DNA of 64,000 nt from a bacterium (lineage in GTDB: Bacteria; Bdellovibrionota_B; Oligoflexia; Silvanigrellales; Silvanigrellaceae), in the NCBI GenBank assembly GCA_009918675.1, contig RGDM01000007.1, positions 1 to 64,000 on the forward strand, given 5' to 3'. Position 1 is the stretch's first letter; the number at the start of each line of letters is the position of its first letter. Below the pieces are notes generated by a model that was given only the letters and a program-made list of their open reading frames with translations, had not been told where the DNA came from and ran no database searches. Shown one piece after another: positions 34,582 to 44,168 of this stretch. The position numbers and the translations under genes were made by a program.

Positions 34582-35214
34582 TTACTTCGAGTAAAGCTCG
34601 ACCACCATTTGCTCACGCGCTGGAACTGAGATGTCCTCGCGCGCTGGTTTAGCTAAAACCTCACCAGTAAAACTGGAATGGTCCCACTTCAACCACGCAG
34701 GTGCTCCATGCCCTTCACGCTTGGTCGCCTCAAGAGCGGCCAAGACGGGCGCCATGTTACGGCTTCTTTCACTTAATGTCACCTTATCGCCGACTTTAAG
34801 TATAGCAGACGGGATATTTAAGCGTTTGCCATTCACTAGAATGTGATTATGGCGAACCACTTGGCGCGCCGCGTTGCGACTCGATGCAAGACCCAATCGA
34901 TAAACAACTGAATCTAATCGCAGCTCCAAGCCTTGGAGAAGCAACTCACCAGTCTTACCCTTTTTCTGGGACGCTTTCTCGAACAATCCACGGAATTGCT
35001 TTTCAAGAATTCCATAAACGCGGCGAAGTTTTTGCTTCTCGCGCAGCTGACTACCATAGTCGGAAAGTTTACTACGGCGTGCTCCATGCTGACCAGGAGC
35101 TGACTTGCGCTTATCAACAGCGCACTTATCTGTATAGCAGCGGTCGCCTTTGAGATATAGCTTCACGCCCTCGCGACGACACAATCTACAGCTTGGACCA
35201 ATATAACGAGCCAC
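34582..35214 (-). CDS. rpsD: Ribosomal protein uS4, zinc-binding type
   Basis: uS4 is a primary 16S rRNA binder and, in many bacteria, the autoregulator of the alpha operon. The 210 residues include the N-terminal four-cysteine zinc form (CRLCRREGVKLYLKGDRCY followed by TDKC) and the S4 RNA-binding domain (LDSVVYRLGLASSRNAARQV, HNHILVNGKRLNIPS). It is in the standard place between rpsK and rpoA. Confidence 0.98.
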   Translation of the reverse strand: MARYIGPSCRLCRREGVKLYLKGDRCYTDKCAVDKRKSAPGQHGARRSKLSDYGSQLREKQKLRRVYGILEKQFRGLFEKASQKKGKTGELLLQGLELRLDSVVYRLGLASSRNAARQVVRHNHILVNGKRLNIPSAILKVGDKVTLSERSRNMAPVLAALEATKREGHGAPAWLKWDHSSFTGEVLAKPAREDISVPAREQMVVELYSK

Positions 35215-35233
35215 GATTTAATCTCCAATTTTA

Positions 35234-35623
35234 TTAGACGCGACGACGCTTAGGTGGACGGCAGCCATTATGAGGAATGGGCGTCTGATCCTTGATAAGC
35301 GTGACCTTCATACCAGTTGCCGAAATTGCACGAATCGCAGATTCGCGACCCGAACCAGGGCCTGTCACAACAACAGAGCAGGAACGCATCCCGCTTTCCA
35401 TTGCCTTTCGCGCAGCATCTTCAGCAGCCATCTGTGCTGCGAACGGAGTACTACGGCGGGAACCCTTGAAACCCTTGCTTCCTGCGCTCGACCAAGTAAC
35501 GACATCGCCATTCACATCAGCGAATGTCACGATCGTGTTGTTGAAGCTTGCAGAAATCGTCGCGATTCCTACTGGAACATTGCGCTTTACGCGCTTCTTT
35601 TTGCTGACAACAGCCTTGTTCAT
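35234..35623 (-). CDS. rpsK: Ribosomal protein uS11
   Basis: uS11 sits on the 30S platform next to the 3' end of 16S rRNA. The 129-residue product has [40 protein letters not shown] and the invariant ending [18 protein letters not shown]. It lies 23 bases after rpsM. Confidence 0.98.
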   Translation of the reverse strand: MNKAVVSKKKRVKRNVPVGIATISASFNNTIVTFADVNGDVVTWSSAGSKGFKGSRRSTPFAAQMAAEDAARKAMESGMRSCSVVVTGPGSGRESAIRAISATGMKVTLIKDQTPIPHNGCRPPKRRRV

Positions 35624-35646
35624 AACTCACTCACTTCAGCTGGCGA

Positions 35647-36015
35647 TTATTTTTTCTTGTTAGCAACAGTCTTCTTTGGACCCTTGCGCGTACGAGCGTT
35701 TGTCTTGGTTCTTTGTCCGCGCGCAGGCAATCCGCGGCGATGACGAAGACCACGATAACAACCCAAATCCATCAAACGTTTCACATTGGACTGCACCATA
35801 CGGCGAAGGTCGCCTTCTACAGTCAAGCCACCGTCAATCGCTTTACGAATCAGATTCACCTGATCATCGGTCAGCTCCTGAGCGCGTGTGTCTCGGTTAA
35901 TGGATAGCGTGTCAAGCAACTTTTGAGCTGTTTTACGACCAATTCCATAAATATAAGTCAGAGAAACTTCAATCCGCTTGTTACGCGGAAGATCTACACC
36001 GGCAATACGTGCCAC
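35647..36015 (-). CDS. rpsM: Ribosomal protein uS13
   Basis: uS13 in the 30S head contacts the 50S subunit and P-site tRNA. The 122-residue product begins [20 protein letters not shown] and carries [14 protein letters not shown] and the basic tail [20 protein letters not shown]. It follows rpmJ by 19 bases. Confidence 0.98.
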   Translation of the reverse strand: MARIAGVDLPRNKRIEVSLTYIYGIGRKTAQKLLDTLSINRDTRAQELTDDQVNLIRKAIDGGLTVEGDLRRMVQSNVKRLMDLGCYRGLRHRRGLPARGQRTKTNARTRKGPKKTVANKKK

Positions 36016-36034
36016 GGAATACCCCCAAAAAACC

Positions 36035-36148
36035 TTAACCTTGGCGTTGCTTATGCTTCTTAATTTCGCAAATCACCCGAACAATGCCTTCACGACGAAT
36101 GACTTTGCATTTGTCGCAGATTGGCTTAACGCTCGCACGAACTTTCAT
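36035..36148 (-). CDS. rpmJ: Ribosomal protein bL36
   Basis: This 37-residue gene lies between infA and rpsM, its standard place. It begins [15 protein letters not shown] and ends KKHKQRQG. The zinc ligands are seen as CDKC, CEI and the late His, so it is the zinc-containing form. bL36 packs against 23S rRNA helices in the large subunit. Confidence 0.97.
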   Translation of the reverse strand: MKVRASVKPICDKCKVIRREGIVRVICEIKKHKQRQG

Positions 36149-36172
36149 AATTACCTCACATCTAAACAAAAC

Positions 36173-36391
36173 TTACTTAGCGCGGAAAACAATCCGACCA
36201 CGCTGGAGATCGTAAGGACTCAACTCGACCTTAACCCTGTCACCGGGCAATATGTTGATAAAATTCATCCTCATCTTTCCAGACACATGAGCCAGAACAA
36301 TATGCCCATTCTCAAGCTCAACCCTGAACATATTGTTGGGCAGCTTTTCAGAGACAGTACCCTCTACCTCAATTCGATCATCGCGTTCCAT
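36173..36391 (-). CDS. infA: Translation initiation factor IF-1
   Basis: IF-1 blocks the ribosomal A site during initiation. The frame is open further upstream, but ATG 36391 gives the conventional 72-residue protein beginning [20 protein letters not shown], with the OB-fold pieces [20 protein letters not shown] and [21 protein letters not shown] weak GGTGGG precedes it. The usual neighbour map (methionine aminopeptidase) is absent between adk and infA. Confidence 0.97.
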   Translation of the reverse strand: MERDDRIEVEGTVSEKLPNNMFRVELENGHIVLAHVSGKMRMNFINILPGDRVKVELSPYDLQRGRIVFRAK

Positions 36392-36461
36392 AGTTATCCC
36401 ACCAATGACCAAAGTCAGATGCGCTCGTTCGCTAATGCAATTCCTACGAACAAGCAACAAC

Positions 36462-37127
36462 TCACTTCAGTTTTTTCGTTATGACTGCCCCAACATCGAG
36501 ATAAACAAGTTCAGGCTCTTGGTTCGCATCGATACGACGCAAGAGACCCTTTCTCTCATACTCCCCAGAAATTGGAGCCGTTTCAGACGCATAGACACTC
36601 AGGCGACGAGAAACCGACGAGGGCTCATCGTCTTTGCGTCGCGCATAAGAATCAGTTGCACCACAAGAACCACAGGACGAGGGGGCTAAACCCTCCGAGT
36701 TCCCAGGTACAACTGCAGAACACTTCTGACACGTCCAACGATTGCTCAATCTCTCGATCAAAACATCGACTGGAGTCTCAAAGTCAATTGCCGCGTCGAC
36801 CTTGAGACTCAGTTTCAGAAGAACTTCATCTAAAATTTTAACCTGGTTCAGATTGCGAGGTACGCCATCGAGCAGAAGTGCAAACTTGTTCGCTTCTCTA
36901 GCTCGAGTGAGTGCTACCGCAAAACATTCGAACAAGGTAGAGTCATCCACTAACGAACCAGATTCAACAATCGACTTCACCTTCTGTCCCAAAAAAGAGC
37001 CGCAGTTGATCTCTTCTCGGAGCAATGCTCCCGTTGAGATATGAACAGCTCCGAGGCGATTTGCGATCAATGCAGCTTGTGTTCCCTTGCCAGCCCCTGG
37101 CGCACCAAGCAGAACAAACACCTTCAC
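36462..37127 (-). CDS. adk: Adenylate kinase, zinc-lid type
   Basis: Adk catalyses ATP + AMP to two ADP. The GTG at 37127 overlaps the secY stop by four bases (GTGA). The 221-residue product has the P-loop [24 protein letters not shown] for AMP binding, and [11 protein letters not shown]. It is the long-lid form with a probable zinc site (CQKC, then CGSC). The lid linker [10 protein letters not shown] is somewhat longer than usual. It lies in the typical secY-adk order. Confidence 0.96.
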   Translation of the reverse strand: MKVFVLLGAPGAGKGTQAALIANRLGAVHISTGALLREEINCGSFLGQKVKSIVESGSLVDDSTLFECFAVALTRAREANKFALLLDGVPRNLNQVKILDEVLLKLSLKVDAAIDFETPVDVLIERLSNRWTCQKCSAVVPGNSEGLAPSSCGSCGATDSYARRKDDEPSSVSRRLSVYASETAPISGEYERKGLLRRIDANQEPELVYLDVGAVITKKLK

Positions 37128-38458
37128 GTCGGGCTCCGTTCCGAAGCTGGACCAAATCCAGGTTCCAGCGTGGTTCCTCCACCCGCAAACAAAAGGGAGT
37201 CATATTTCTGAGTCGCGAGTTGAGCGCTCACCTGTCGTACGGTTTCAAGAGCGACGCCCACAACAATCAAGAGGCTCGTTCCACCTACGTAAAGCTGCTC
37301 AGAAAAGCCACCCGTTACGACCTGAGGAATTAAGCAGACAAGGTTCATGTATATCGCGCCAGCGAGAGTCAACCTCGTTACAACCATATCTAAAGCCTCA
37401 GCCGTCTCGGTTCCTGGACGAACTCCAGGAATATAGGCATTTTGCTTCTTTAGGTTTTCAGCAATATCGTCAGGCTTGAAGGTAATTGAAGTATAGAAAT
37501 AGCAGAAAAACAGCACCAAAAGTGCAAACAGTGCATTATGTAGCCACTGATTTGGCCCTAACGCAGCAAACCAAGGACTCTCGACTTTCCCAAAAAAACC
37601 ACCAAAAGAAAGCGGCACTGCTAGCAAAGTACTACCAAAAATCGCCGGAATTACCCCTGACATATTCACCTTCAATGGAAGGTGAGTCGATTGACCAGAC
37701 ATAACTCTATTGCCGACAAGTCTTTTCGCATAATGCACAGCTATCTTGCGATAGCTCTGCTCAATGAAGGAAATTCCGAAAACAACGGCGACCAAAAAAA
37801 TAGCAAGGCCGAGAGCAGTGACGACCGACATGCTGTTGTCTTTCATGCTCTCAACGACTTTGCCAATTCCGTTCGGAAAATAAGCAACGATACCAGCAAA
37901 GATAACCAACGACGTTCCGTTGCCAATCCCTTTTTCGGTGATTTGTTCCCCAAGCCACATCACAAAGCATGTGCCCGTTGTCAGAAGGAGCGACGCGAGA
38001 ATCCTGAAAGAGAGTCCAGGATCCAAAACCGCAGCTCCAGCTGCAGTTTCTGGCGCCTTTTCCAACGCAGTCGCAGCTAGATAGCCCTGCAGAAGCGCAA
38101 TAATCACAGCAAGAGTCCGCGTGATTCTATTCAACTTCTGCCGCCCTACCCCACCTTCTTTCTGCAGTTGTTCCAATGAAGGAACAACCACGGTCATCAA
38201 TTGAATGATGATACTCGCAGAAATGTAAGGCATCACGCCTAAAGCAAAAATTGAGAATTGATTGAGAGCTCCTCCTGAAAACATATTCAGCATTTTCAGA
38301 AGGCCGCCAGAGTGCTGATTAGCAAGCGCCACAAGAGCCTTGGCATTCACGCCAGGGGTTGGGATATGAACACCCAACCGAAAAACCATGAGTGCCAAAA
38401 GAGTGAAACCCACTCTTTTTAACAGTAAGTTCTCACCGCTCTCTTCGGCAATTGCCAT
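37124..38458 (-). CDS. secY: Protein translocase channel subunit SecY
   Basis: SecY is the ten-helix channel for secretory and membrane proteins. The 444-residue product has RLGVHIPTPGVNAKALVA, the early MLNMFSGGALNQFSIFALGV and YISASIIIQL segments, the cytoplasmic loop with YAKRLVGNRVMSGQSTHLPL, and PGTETAEALDMVVTRLTLAG near the end. It follows rplO by seven bases and overlaps adk. secE is not found in this window. Confidence 0.98.
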   Translation of the reverse strand: MAIAEESGENLLLKRVGFTLLALMVFRLGVHIPTPGVNAKALVALANQHSGGLLKMLNMFSGGALNQFSIFALGVMPYISASIIIQLMTVVVPSLEQLQKEGGVGRQKLNRITRTLAVIIALLQGYLAATALEKAPETAAGAAVLDPGLSFRILASLLLTTGTCFVMWLGEQITEKGIGNGTSLVIFAGIVAYFPNGIGKVVESMKDNSMSVVTALGLAIFLVAVVFGISFIEQSYRKIAVHYAKRLVGNRVMSGQSTHLPLKVNMSGVIPAIFGSTLLAVPLSFGGFFGKVESPWFAALGPNQWLHNALFALLVLFFCYFYTSITFKPDDIAENLKKQNAYIPGVRPGTETAEALDMVVTRLTLAGAIYMNLVCLIPQVVTGGFSEQLYVGGTSLLIVVGVALETVRQVSAQLATQKYDSLLFAGGGTTLEPGFGPASERSPT

Positions 38459-38465
38459 CGCGTCC

Positions 38466-38888
38466 TTACTCCTCGATCTTCACGCCTGCAGCGCCAAGTT
38501 TCTCGCGTGCGGTCCCTGACACGCGAAGGGATTTAACAATCTTCAATGACTTTGGAACGTCACCGACGGACAAAAGTTTCACGACGGTCTTATCACCGGC
38601 GATCGAAGTTCCGTCAAGGACTCCAGCCTCAATATATGGCTCAACGTCACGCAGATTCAGAGCAAATACCTCGATTGCATGAACGTTCGTGAAGCCGCGC
38701 TTTGGCAAACGGCGATACAGGGGAGTCTGTCCACCTTCAAAGCCCGGGCGAATGCCTCCACCAGCACGAGCTGTCTGGCCTTTTCCACCGCGCCCACCCG
38801 TCTTGCCCAAACCACTTCCAGGTCCCCGACCAAGGCGACGTCTGTCTTTAGTAGCGCCATCATTCGGACGCAAATCTTGAATTCTCAC
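38466..38888 (-). CDS. rplO: Ribosomal protein uL15
   Basis: uL15 is a late-assembling core protein of the 50S subunit. The 140 residues begin MRIQDLRPNDGATKDRRRLG, with the glycine/arginine-rich GRGPGSGLGKTGGRGGKGQT and GFEGGQTPLYRRLPKRGF typical of the family. It follows rpmD by ten bases. Confidence 0.97.
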   Translation of the reverse strand: MRIQDLRPNDGATKDRRRLGRGPGSGLGKTGGRGGKGQTARAGGGIRPGFEGGQTPLYRRLPKRGFTNVHAIEVFALNLRDVEPYIEAGVLDGTSIAGDKTVVKLLSVGDVPKSLKIVKSLRVSGTAREKLGAAGVKIEE

Positions 38889-38898
38889 TTTTCACCTC

Positions 38899-39096
38899 TT
38901 ACTCAGCAGGCTCGACTTTAACCCACTGGATCACCTTATTGACCTGACCAAGAATCGGATTGAGATTTGGCAACACGCGTGACTCACCAATTCGCTTGAG
39001 ACCAAGAGAAATGAGCGTACGCTTCTGTGTTTCCGAGCGTCCTGAGTGGCTTCTCAGGAGCGTGACTTTGATATTTTTCGTACTAAGGCTTCTCAT
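38899..39096 (-). CDS. rpmD: Ribosomal protein uL30
   Basis: uL30 is a small 50S protein. The 65-residue product has IKVTLLRSHSGRSETQKRTL and GLKRIGESRVLPNLNPILGQ, the family pattern, and lies between rpsE and rplO. Some bacteria lack this gene, but it is intact here. Confidence 0.95.
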   Translation of the reverse strand: MRSLSTKNIKVTLLRSHSGRSETQKRTLISLGLKRIGESRVLPNLNPILGQVNKVIQWVKVEPAE

Positions 39097-39105
39097 GGCC
39101 TAACC

Positions 39106-39585
39106 TCATTTTCGTGCGTTGACGTATTCTTCGCGAGTTGTCAGCTGACGCAGTCCAACAAACGTTGCCTTGACAACATTATGCGGGTTACGACTCCCTT
39201 GGATCTTGGCCATCAAGTTTGGAATACCCGCAAGCTCAGCAATTGCACGTACAGCGCTGCCGGCAACGATTCCAGTACCATCTGGAGCTGGACTCATAAG
39301 AAGCTTGCTCGCACCAAACTTTGACTGAACCATGAACGGGATAGTCTGGTTCTCCAAGGGAATGCTCACTAGAGACTTTTTCGCTTGTGCCACTGCCTTA
39401 CGAACAGCCTCTGGAACTTCACCAGCTTTACCTAGACCAAACCCAACCGTGCCTTCGCGGTCACCAACCACGACAAGCGCGGAAAAGCTCATGCGACGTC
39501 CACCTTTGACCGTCTTCGACACGCGCGCAACACTGACTACGCGATCTTCAAATCGATCTTTCTTCTCTTCAGTTCTCACCTGCAT
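39106..39585 (-). CDS. rpsE: Ribosomal protein uS5
   Basis: uS5 lies at the 30S mRNA entry and affects fidelity. The 159 residues include DRVVSVARVSKTVKGGRRMS, VGDREGTVGFGLGKAGEVPE and APDGTGIVAGSAVRAIAELA. The KGGRR loop is the site where spectinomycin resistance arises in other bacteria. It follows rplR by 19 bases. Confidence 0.98.
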   Translation of the reverse strand: MQVRTEEKKDRFEDRVVSVARVSKTVKGGRRMSFSALVVVGDREGTVGFGLGKAGEVPEAVRKAVAQAKKSLVSIPLENQTIPFMVQSKFGASKLLMSPAPDGTGIVAGSAVRAIAELAGIPNLMAKIQGSRNPHNVVKATFVGLRQLTTREEYVNARK

Positions 39586-39604
39586 GACTACTCCTTGACC
39601 TTCC

Positions 39605-39967
39605 TTAGAACTTCAAACCAGATTCACGTGCAGAGTCCGCAAGAACCTGGACGCGACCGTGGTAGCTAAAACCATTACGATCAAAGACCACGTCTGTAAG
39701 ACCGAGCTTCATGGCTCTCTCAGCAATCGTGGCACCAACTCTCTTCGCCATGTCTTTGCCGCGCAGTCCTGAAGTACGAAGGCTGGTTTCAAAAGAAGTC
39801 GCCGCTGCGAGGACTTTTTGAGCCTTGTCATCAATTAATTGAACCTGGATATGACGCGCACTTCTAAAGATGCACAGGCGGGGCTTACTGAGGTCAGTCA
39901 TGCGACGACGCCAGAAGCGCATCTTGCGGAGCTCACGCACACGACGCCTGTTCACAACACGATACAT
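39605..39967 (-). CDS. rplR: Ribosomal protein uL18
   Basis: uL18 binds 5S rRNA with uL5. The 120-residue product has [20 protein letters not shown], then [19 protein letters not shown] and the conserved [19 protein letters not shown] end. It lies between rplF and rpsE. Confidence 0.97.
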   Translation of the reverse strand: MYRVVNRRRVRELRKMRFWRRRMTDLSKPRLCIFRSARHIQVQLIDDKAQKVLAAATSFETSLRTSGLRGKDMAKRVGATIAERAMKLGLTDVVFDRNGFSYHGRVQVLADSARESGLKF

Positions 39968-40014
39968 AAAGTTCTCCTCGTCGCCTGCTCACATACAGGC
40001 CGACACATTTACGT

Positions 40015-40551
40015 TCACTTCTTGCCGGATGATTTACCGACTTTCGTTTGAATAACTTCGCCAACATAGCGAATGCCTTTGCCGTGATACGGCTCTGGTT
40101 CACGCACACCGCGTACTTGAGCCGCAACGCGACCTACAAGCTCTTTATCAGCGCCAGCAACAACGACTTTACCTGTTTTATCGACGTCAAATGCAACGCC
40201 CACAGGTGGGGTCATATTGACTGGGTGAGAATAACCAACCGTAAGGTTCAAGTTTTTTCCACTCATAGCCGCACGATAACCGGTTCCCACAAGCTCGAGC
40301 TGACGTGAAAAACCAGTTGTCACTCCTTCAACCATGTTTGCCAACAAGGTTCTGTAGAGTCCCCAAAAATTTGCACCATCTTCAAGCGCGGGCTGCACAA
40401 CAACTTCTGAACCTGTTTGGCTGAGTTTAATACGACCAAAAGTTTCACGTTTCAGGGCACCCTTCGGACCGTTTACTTCAAGAACAGGACCGTTCAATTT
40501 AACGGTCACTCCGTTCGGAATCTTAATGGGTTGTTTGCCGATTCTTGACAT
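40015..40551 (-). CDS. rplF: Ribosomal protein uL6
   Basis: uL6 sits near the factor-binding site of the 50S subunit. The 178 residues begin MSRIGKQPIKIPNGVTVKLN and carry the signature PEPYHGKGIRYVGEVIQTKV near the C-terminus. It lies between rpsH and rplR in the standard spc order. Confidence 0.98.
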   Translation of the reverse strand: MSRIGKQPIKIPNGVTVKLNGPVLEVNGPKGALKRETFGRIKLSQTGSEVVVQPALEDGANFWGLYRTLLANMVEGVTTGFSRQLELVGTGYRAAMSGKNLNLTVGYSHPVNMTPPVGVAFDVDKTGKVVVAGADKELVGRVAAQVRGVREPEPYHGKGIRYVGEVIQTKVGKSSGKK

Positions 40552-40580
40552 AATTCACTCTCACTTCTTGAGGCAGCAGG

Positions 40581-40979
40581 TCACCAAACCTGAGCCAAAA
40601 CTTCTCCGCCAACCTTCTCCGCACGTGCTGTGGAGTCGGTCATAACGCCCTTCGGTGTTGAGAGAATTGCAAGCCCGAGTCCTGCACGAACAGGTTTCAG
40701 CTTTGCAACGCTCGAGTAGACTCTACAGCCAGGCTTCGAAACACGAGCCAAGCCGCGAATCGCGGGAGAGCCATTCTCGTTGTACTTAACCGCAATCTTT
40801 ATCTTGCCCTGGCCATTGTCTCGAATGAGACGGAAACCACGAATAAACCCTTCGGCTTCAAGAATCTTGGTCACGTCAACTTTCAACTTGCTCGCAGGAA
40901 CAACCGCGTAGCGAAGTCCGGCACGACTTGCATTGCGCACCCGAGTCAACATGTCTGCAATAGGATCTGTTGTATTCAT
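40581..40979 (-). CDS. rpsH: Ribosomal protein uS8
   Basis: uS8 is a primary 16S rRNA binder and the spc-operon autoregulator in E. coli. The 132 residues include DPIADMLTRVRNASRAGLRY and the family C-terminal pattern LGLAILSTPKGVMTDSTAR ending GGEVLAQVW. Confidence 0.97.
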   Translation of the reverse strand: MNTTDPIADMLTRVRNASRAGLRYAVVPASKLKVDVTKILEAEGFIRGFRLIRDNGQGKIKIAVKYNENGSPAIRGLARVSKPGCRVYSSVAKLKPVRAGLGLAILSTPKGVMTDSTARAEKVGGEVLAQVW

Positions 40980-40993
40980 ATTTTTTTTTCACC

Positions 40994-41179
40994 TCACCAG
41001 CTGGCCTTGATCATGCCTGGAATCTGGCCATTCAAAGCCAATTTACGCAGACACAAACGGCAGATGCCGAAATCACGGTAATAAGCCCGAGGACGGCCAC
41101 ACTGATTACAGCGGTTGTGTGCGCGCGTCGAGAACTTAGGTTTCTTGTTCGCTTTATTGATCATTGCTAAGCGTGCCAT
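40994..41179 (-). CDS. rpsN: Ribosomal protein uS14, zinc-binding short type
   Basis: The 61-residue product is the short uS14 (type Z), with two CxxC pairs ([20 protein letters not shown]) binding one zinc. It ends [11 protein letters not shown], as in the family. It lies in the conventional place between rplE and rpsH. Confidence 0.98.
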   Translation of the reverse strand: MARLAMINKANKKPKFSTRAHNRCNQCGRPRAYYRDFGICRLCLRKLALNGQIPGMIKASW

Positions 41180-41189
41180 TGTTCAAACC

Positions 41190-41828
41190 TCACTTGCGGA
41201 ATGGCATGTCGAGAAGTGCTAGCAGCTCACGTGCAGCTTCATCGGTCTTCGCAGACGTAACGATTGTTATACTCAGGCCCCGTGATTTATCGACCTTGTC
41301 AGCTTCGATTTCAGGGAAAATAATTTGCTCACGGAGTCCCAGTGAGTAGTTCCCGCGACCATCAAAACTGTTCAGAGACACACCACGGAAGTCACGCACG
41401 CGAGGCAACGCAACATTCACAAGGCGATCAAAAAATTCAAACATTCTCTCACGACGGAGAGTGACAGAAGCACCAATCGGCATACCTGCACGCAGCTTGA
41501 ACGAAGCGATCGATTTCTTCGCGCGAGTGATCAGAGGTTTCTGACCCGTAATCATTTCTAGCTCAGCCGCAGCAGACTCAAGAGCCTTGATGTTCTGAGT
41601 TGCTTCACCCTGGCAAGTGTTTACAACAATCTTCACCAGCTTTGGCAATTCCATTGGATTCGTGTCCTTATGGCGCTTCTTCAGCTCCGGAAGGACAGTG
41701 TCATTAAACTTCGACTGGTAGCGAGGCTTCGCGCCCTTTACGTGCGCGCCACGTGCAACTGTTGCAGCAGCGTCGGCACCCTTTTTGCCTCCAGCTTTCT
41801 TCGCTGGTGCGTTCTTTTCGGTTGCCAT
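41190..41828 (-). CDS. rplE: Ribosomal protein uL5 with a Lys/Ala-rich N-terminal extension
   Basis: uL5 binds 5S rRNA and contacts the 30S head. The first about 32 of 212 residues are an alanine- and lysine-rich tail not found in typical 178-180-residue uL5 proteins. The usual domain then starts at [17 protein letters not shown], with [20 protein letters not shown] and [12 protein letters not shown]. The ATG is two bases after the rplN stop, so rplX, which normally lies between them, is missing. Confidence 0.97.
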   Translation of the reverse strand: MATEKNAPAKKAGGKKGADAAATVARGAHVKGAKPRYQSKFNDTVLPELKKRHKDTNPMELPKLVKIVVNTCQGEATQNIKALESAAAELEMITGQKPLITRAKKSIASFKLRAGMPIGASVTLRRERMFEFFDRLVNVALPRVRDFRGVSLNSFDGRGNYSLGLREQIIFPEIEADKVDKSRGLSITIVTSAKTDEAARELLALLDMPFRK

Positions 41829-41830
41829 AA

Positions 41831-42208
41831 TTACAAGACCTCCGGAGCGAGACTGATGATTTTGCCGCAGTTACGAGCACGCAATTCGCGAGCTACTGGT
41901 CCGAAAATACGTGTACCAATCGGTTCACGTTCATTCTTCACAATCTTCACAAGCACAGCTGCATTCTCATCAAAACGGATGCTCGAACCGTCTACGCGAG
42001 AGACTTCCTTCTTGCATCTGACTACGATGGCCTTGTGAACTTCACCTTTCTTCACACGGCCTCCCGGCACAGCATCTCTGACCGAAACGACGATAAGGTC
42101 ACCAACGCGCGCGTAACGGCGGAAGGAACCGCCCATAACGCGAATAACGTTGAGTGATCGCGCTCCGCTGTTATCAGCTGCTACCAGGATGGATTCCGGT
42201 TGAATCAC
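41831..42208 (-). CDS. rplN: Ribosomal protein uL14
   Basis: uL14 forms part of the 50S interface near the factor-binding site. The start is GTG 42208, with AAGAGGTG upstream. The 125-residue product begins [20 protein letters not shown] and contains the signature [20 protein letters not shown] and ends with [15 protein letters not shown]. rplE follows after only two bases. Confidence 0.98.
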   Translation of the reverse strand: MIQPESILVAADNSGARSLNVIRVMGGSFRRYARVGDLIVVSVRDAVPGGRVKKGEVHKAIVVRCKKEVSRVDGSSIRFDENAAVLVKIVKNEREPIGTRIFGPVARELRARNCGKIISLAPEVL

Positions 42209-42233
42209 GATACACCTCTTAAATTCTCAACTA

Positions 42234-42488
42234 TTAGATTACGGAAACTACTTTCCAGCTTTTTGTCTTCGAAATCCGACGGCAGGGAAGAATCATCACT
42301 TCCTTACCGACAGAGACCTTCGCTTCAGCAGCATCAACATGAAGCGAAATCTCGCGCTGCAGGCGCTTACCATAGCGAGGAGCAACCACAACACGTGGCA
42401 CCTCAACTTTGGCAGTTTTGCCATCCTTAGAGAGACCAACAACACGAGCTCTCACAGGGTTTTTCGTTACTTTAGCAGTCGTTGTCAC
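42234..42488 (-). CDS. rpsQ: Ribosomal protein uS17
   Basis: uS17 is an early 16S rRNA binder with an OB fold. The 84-residue product has ARVVGLSKDGKTAKVEVPRV, the YGKRLQREISLHVDAAEA stretch and ILPCRRISKTKSWKVVSVI, all family-typical. It follows rpmC by ten bases. Confidence 0.96.
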   Translation of the reverse strand: MTTTAKVTKNPVRARVVGLSKDGKTAKVEVPRVVVAPRYGKRLQREISLHVDAAEAKVSVGKEVMILPCRRISKTKSWKVVSVI

Positions 42489-42498
42489 GGCCTATTCC

Positions 42499-42696
42499 TC
42501 ACTTCTTTTTTGCAGTGGTATTGGCAGCACGGCCCAGTGCGCGAATCTCACGGCGCAACTGAACAGGACCTTTGCCAGACTGAATAACGCTTGGGTCGAG
42601 CGAAACGCGGAACTTCACGAGTTCCTTTGCTAATTCCACTTTGCGTGCAGCGGCAGCCGCTGGAGCCAACGTTTCTTTATTCTTCTTCGAGCTCAT
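42499..42696 (-). CDS. rpmC: Ribosomal protein uL29
   Basis: uL29 lies at the tunnel exit near the SRP/trigger-factor docking site. The 65-residue helical product contains ELAKELVKFRVSLDPSVIQS and the PVQLRREIRALGRAANT end. Its ATG overlaps the rplP stop by one base. Confidence 0.94.
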   Translation of the reverse strand: MSSKKNKETLAPAAAAARKVELAKELVKFRVSLDPSVIQSGKGPVQLRREIRALGRAANTTAKKK

Positions 42697-43121
42697 TAAA
42701 CCTCCCAGACCTTAGCAGCACGCGAAACAACGCGTGTCTTGAACGGGAGCTTCGCAGCAGCAAGCGCAAAAGCTTCTTGCGCGAGATTTTCAGGAATTCC
42801 CTGAATTTCAAACACAACGCGACCCGCACGAATCGGAGCAACCCAGTGATCCAAACCGCCCTTACCGGAACCCATACGCGTTTCAGCTGGCTTCTTGGTA
42901 ATCGGCTTGTCGGGAAACACCCGAATCCACACCTTACCACCACGCTTAATGTGACGAGTCAAGGCAATTCGGCTTGCTTCAATTTGGCGAGAACTCAGTT
43001 TTCCTGGCTCTACTGCTTGCAGCGCGAAATCGCCGAAGTCCACGGTATTACAGCGAGTTTCTACACCCTTAATGCGTCCCTTGTGGGACTTACGAAATTT
43101 AACTTTCTTTGGAGCTAACAT
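42696..43121 (-). CDS. rplP: Ribosomal protein uL16
   Basis: uL16 organises the A-site side of the 50S subunit. The 141 residues begin [20 protein letters not shown] and include [20 protein letters not shown] and [20 protein letters not shown]. It lies six bases after rpsC, as in most S10 operons. Confidence 0.98.
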   Translation of the reverse strand: MLAPKKVKFRKSHKGRIKGVETRCNTVDFGDFALQAVEPGKLSSRQIEASRIALTRHIKRGGKVWIRVFPDKPITKKPAETRMGSGKGGLDHWVAPIRAGRVVFEIQGIPENLAQEAFALAAAKLPFKTRVVSRAAKVWEV

Positions 43122-43127
43122 TGTCCA

Positions 43128-43820
43128 TCACTCCTCATTCGAGCGAGGCGTACGGCTTTCCTTGCCTGGAACAGCCTTGCCAAAGATTTCATTCTTGAAA
43201 ATCCACACCTTTACGCCAATAACGCCGTATGTGGTGTGAGCTTCTGCAGTAGCGTAATCAATGTCCGCACGAAGAGTGTGGAGAGGGACGCGTCCTTCCA
43301 TGTACCATTCAGTACGTGCCATTTCTGCACCGTTAAGACGGCCTGATACGCGCACTTTGATACCCTTCGCGCCAGCCTTCATCGCAGACTGCATTACTTT
43401 TCGCATAGCACGACGGAAAGAAATACGTTTCTCAAGCTGCTGCGCTACGTTCAGAGCACTCCATTGAGCATTAGTATCGGCGTTCTTCACTTCGAAGATG
43501 TCCACCTTAACAGCTCGCTCAGGCTGCTTGAGCAAGCCTTTGATCTCGTCTCTCAGGGTTTCGATTCCCTTACCTTGCTTACCAATAATACGCCCTGGCT
43601 TAGCCGTGTAGATTTTAACGAGCAGCTGTTTCGCAGCCCGCTCAATCTCAATCTTCGAAACACCTGCAACGTCGACCGAACCGTACTTCTTCGAAACGAA
43701 TTTCCGGACGTTCAAATCTTCATTCAAGTATCGCGCGAAATCGCGCTGACTATACCAACGAGAATCCCAAGTTTTGTTGATTCCCAAACGCAAACCAATT
43801 GGATTTACTTTTTGTCCCAC
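43128..43820 (-). CDS. rpsC: Ribosomal protein uS3
   Basis: uS3 forms part of the mRNA entry tunnel and helicase. The 230 residues begin [20 protein letters not shown], with the KH-domain loop [20 protein letters not shown] and [20 protein letters not shown]. Length and motifs are standard. Confidence 0.98.
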   Translation of the reverse strand: MGQKVNPIGLRLGINKTWDSRWYSQRDFARYLNEDLNVRKFVSKKYGSVDVAGVSKIEIERAAKQLLVKIYTAKPGRIIGKQGKGIETLRDEIKGLLKQPERAVKVDIFEVKNADTNAQWSALNVAQQLEKRISFRRAMRKVMQSAMKAGAKGIKVRVSGRLNGAEMARTEWYMEGRVPLHTLRADIDYATAEAHTTYGVIGVKVWIFKNEIFGKAVPGKESRTPRSNEE

Positions 43821-43833
43821 TGCAAATCCCCTC

Positions 43834-44157
43834 TCAACCTAGTGCCAAGCGAACTGTTAGGTGCGAAGTCTTCTTGGTCACCGGCGAGGCACGACCTTGT
43901 GCACGAGGCATAAAAGTCGTCCGACGAGGACCTTCGTTCACAACCAAATCAGCCACAACCGCGTTGGCAGCCAATTCCTTAGGAAGTTGCGCCATAGCAG
44001 ACTTAATCAATTTAATTGTCGCCACTGAACCAGCGCGACGTTCCGCGCTGAGAAGTGCCACAGCAGCGGCAGCTGTCTTGCCTTTAACCAAAGGACGCAG
44101 CAGTCGCGCTTTGCGGGGCGTGCACTTTGCAGCATAATGCGTAGCTTTCGCGTTCAT
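43834..44157 (-). CDS. rplV: Ribosomal protein uL22
   Basis: uL22 lines the exit tunnel. An in-frame GTG five codons earlier exists, but ATG 44157 has AGGGGT about six bases upstream and gives a normal 107-residue protein, [20 protein letters not shown]. It contains [20 protein letters not shown] and the C-terminal basic hairpin [19 protein letters not shown]. Confidence 0.97.
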   Translation of the reverse strand: MNAKATHYAAKCTPRKARLLRPLVKGKTAAAAVALLSAERRAGSVATIKLIKSAMAQLPKELAANAVVADLVVNEGPRRTTFMPRAQGRASPVTKKTSHLTVRLALG

Positions 44158-44168
44158 ATCACTACCCC

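Noticed and set aside
36173..36460. Longer IF-1 (95 residues)
   Set aside because: The first 23 residues are not IF-1-like; MERDDRIEV at 36391 is the normal start.
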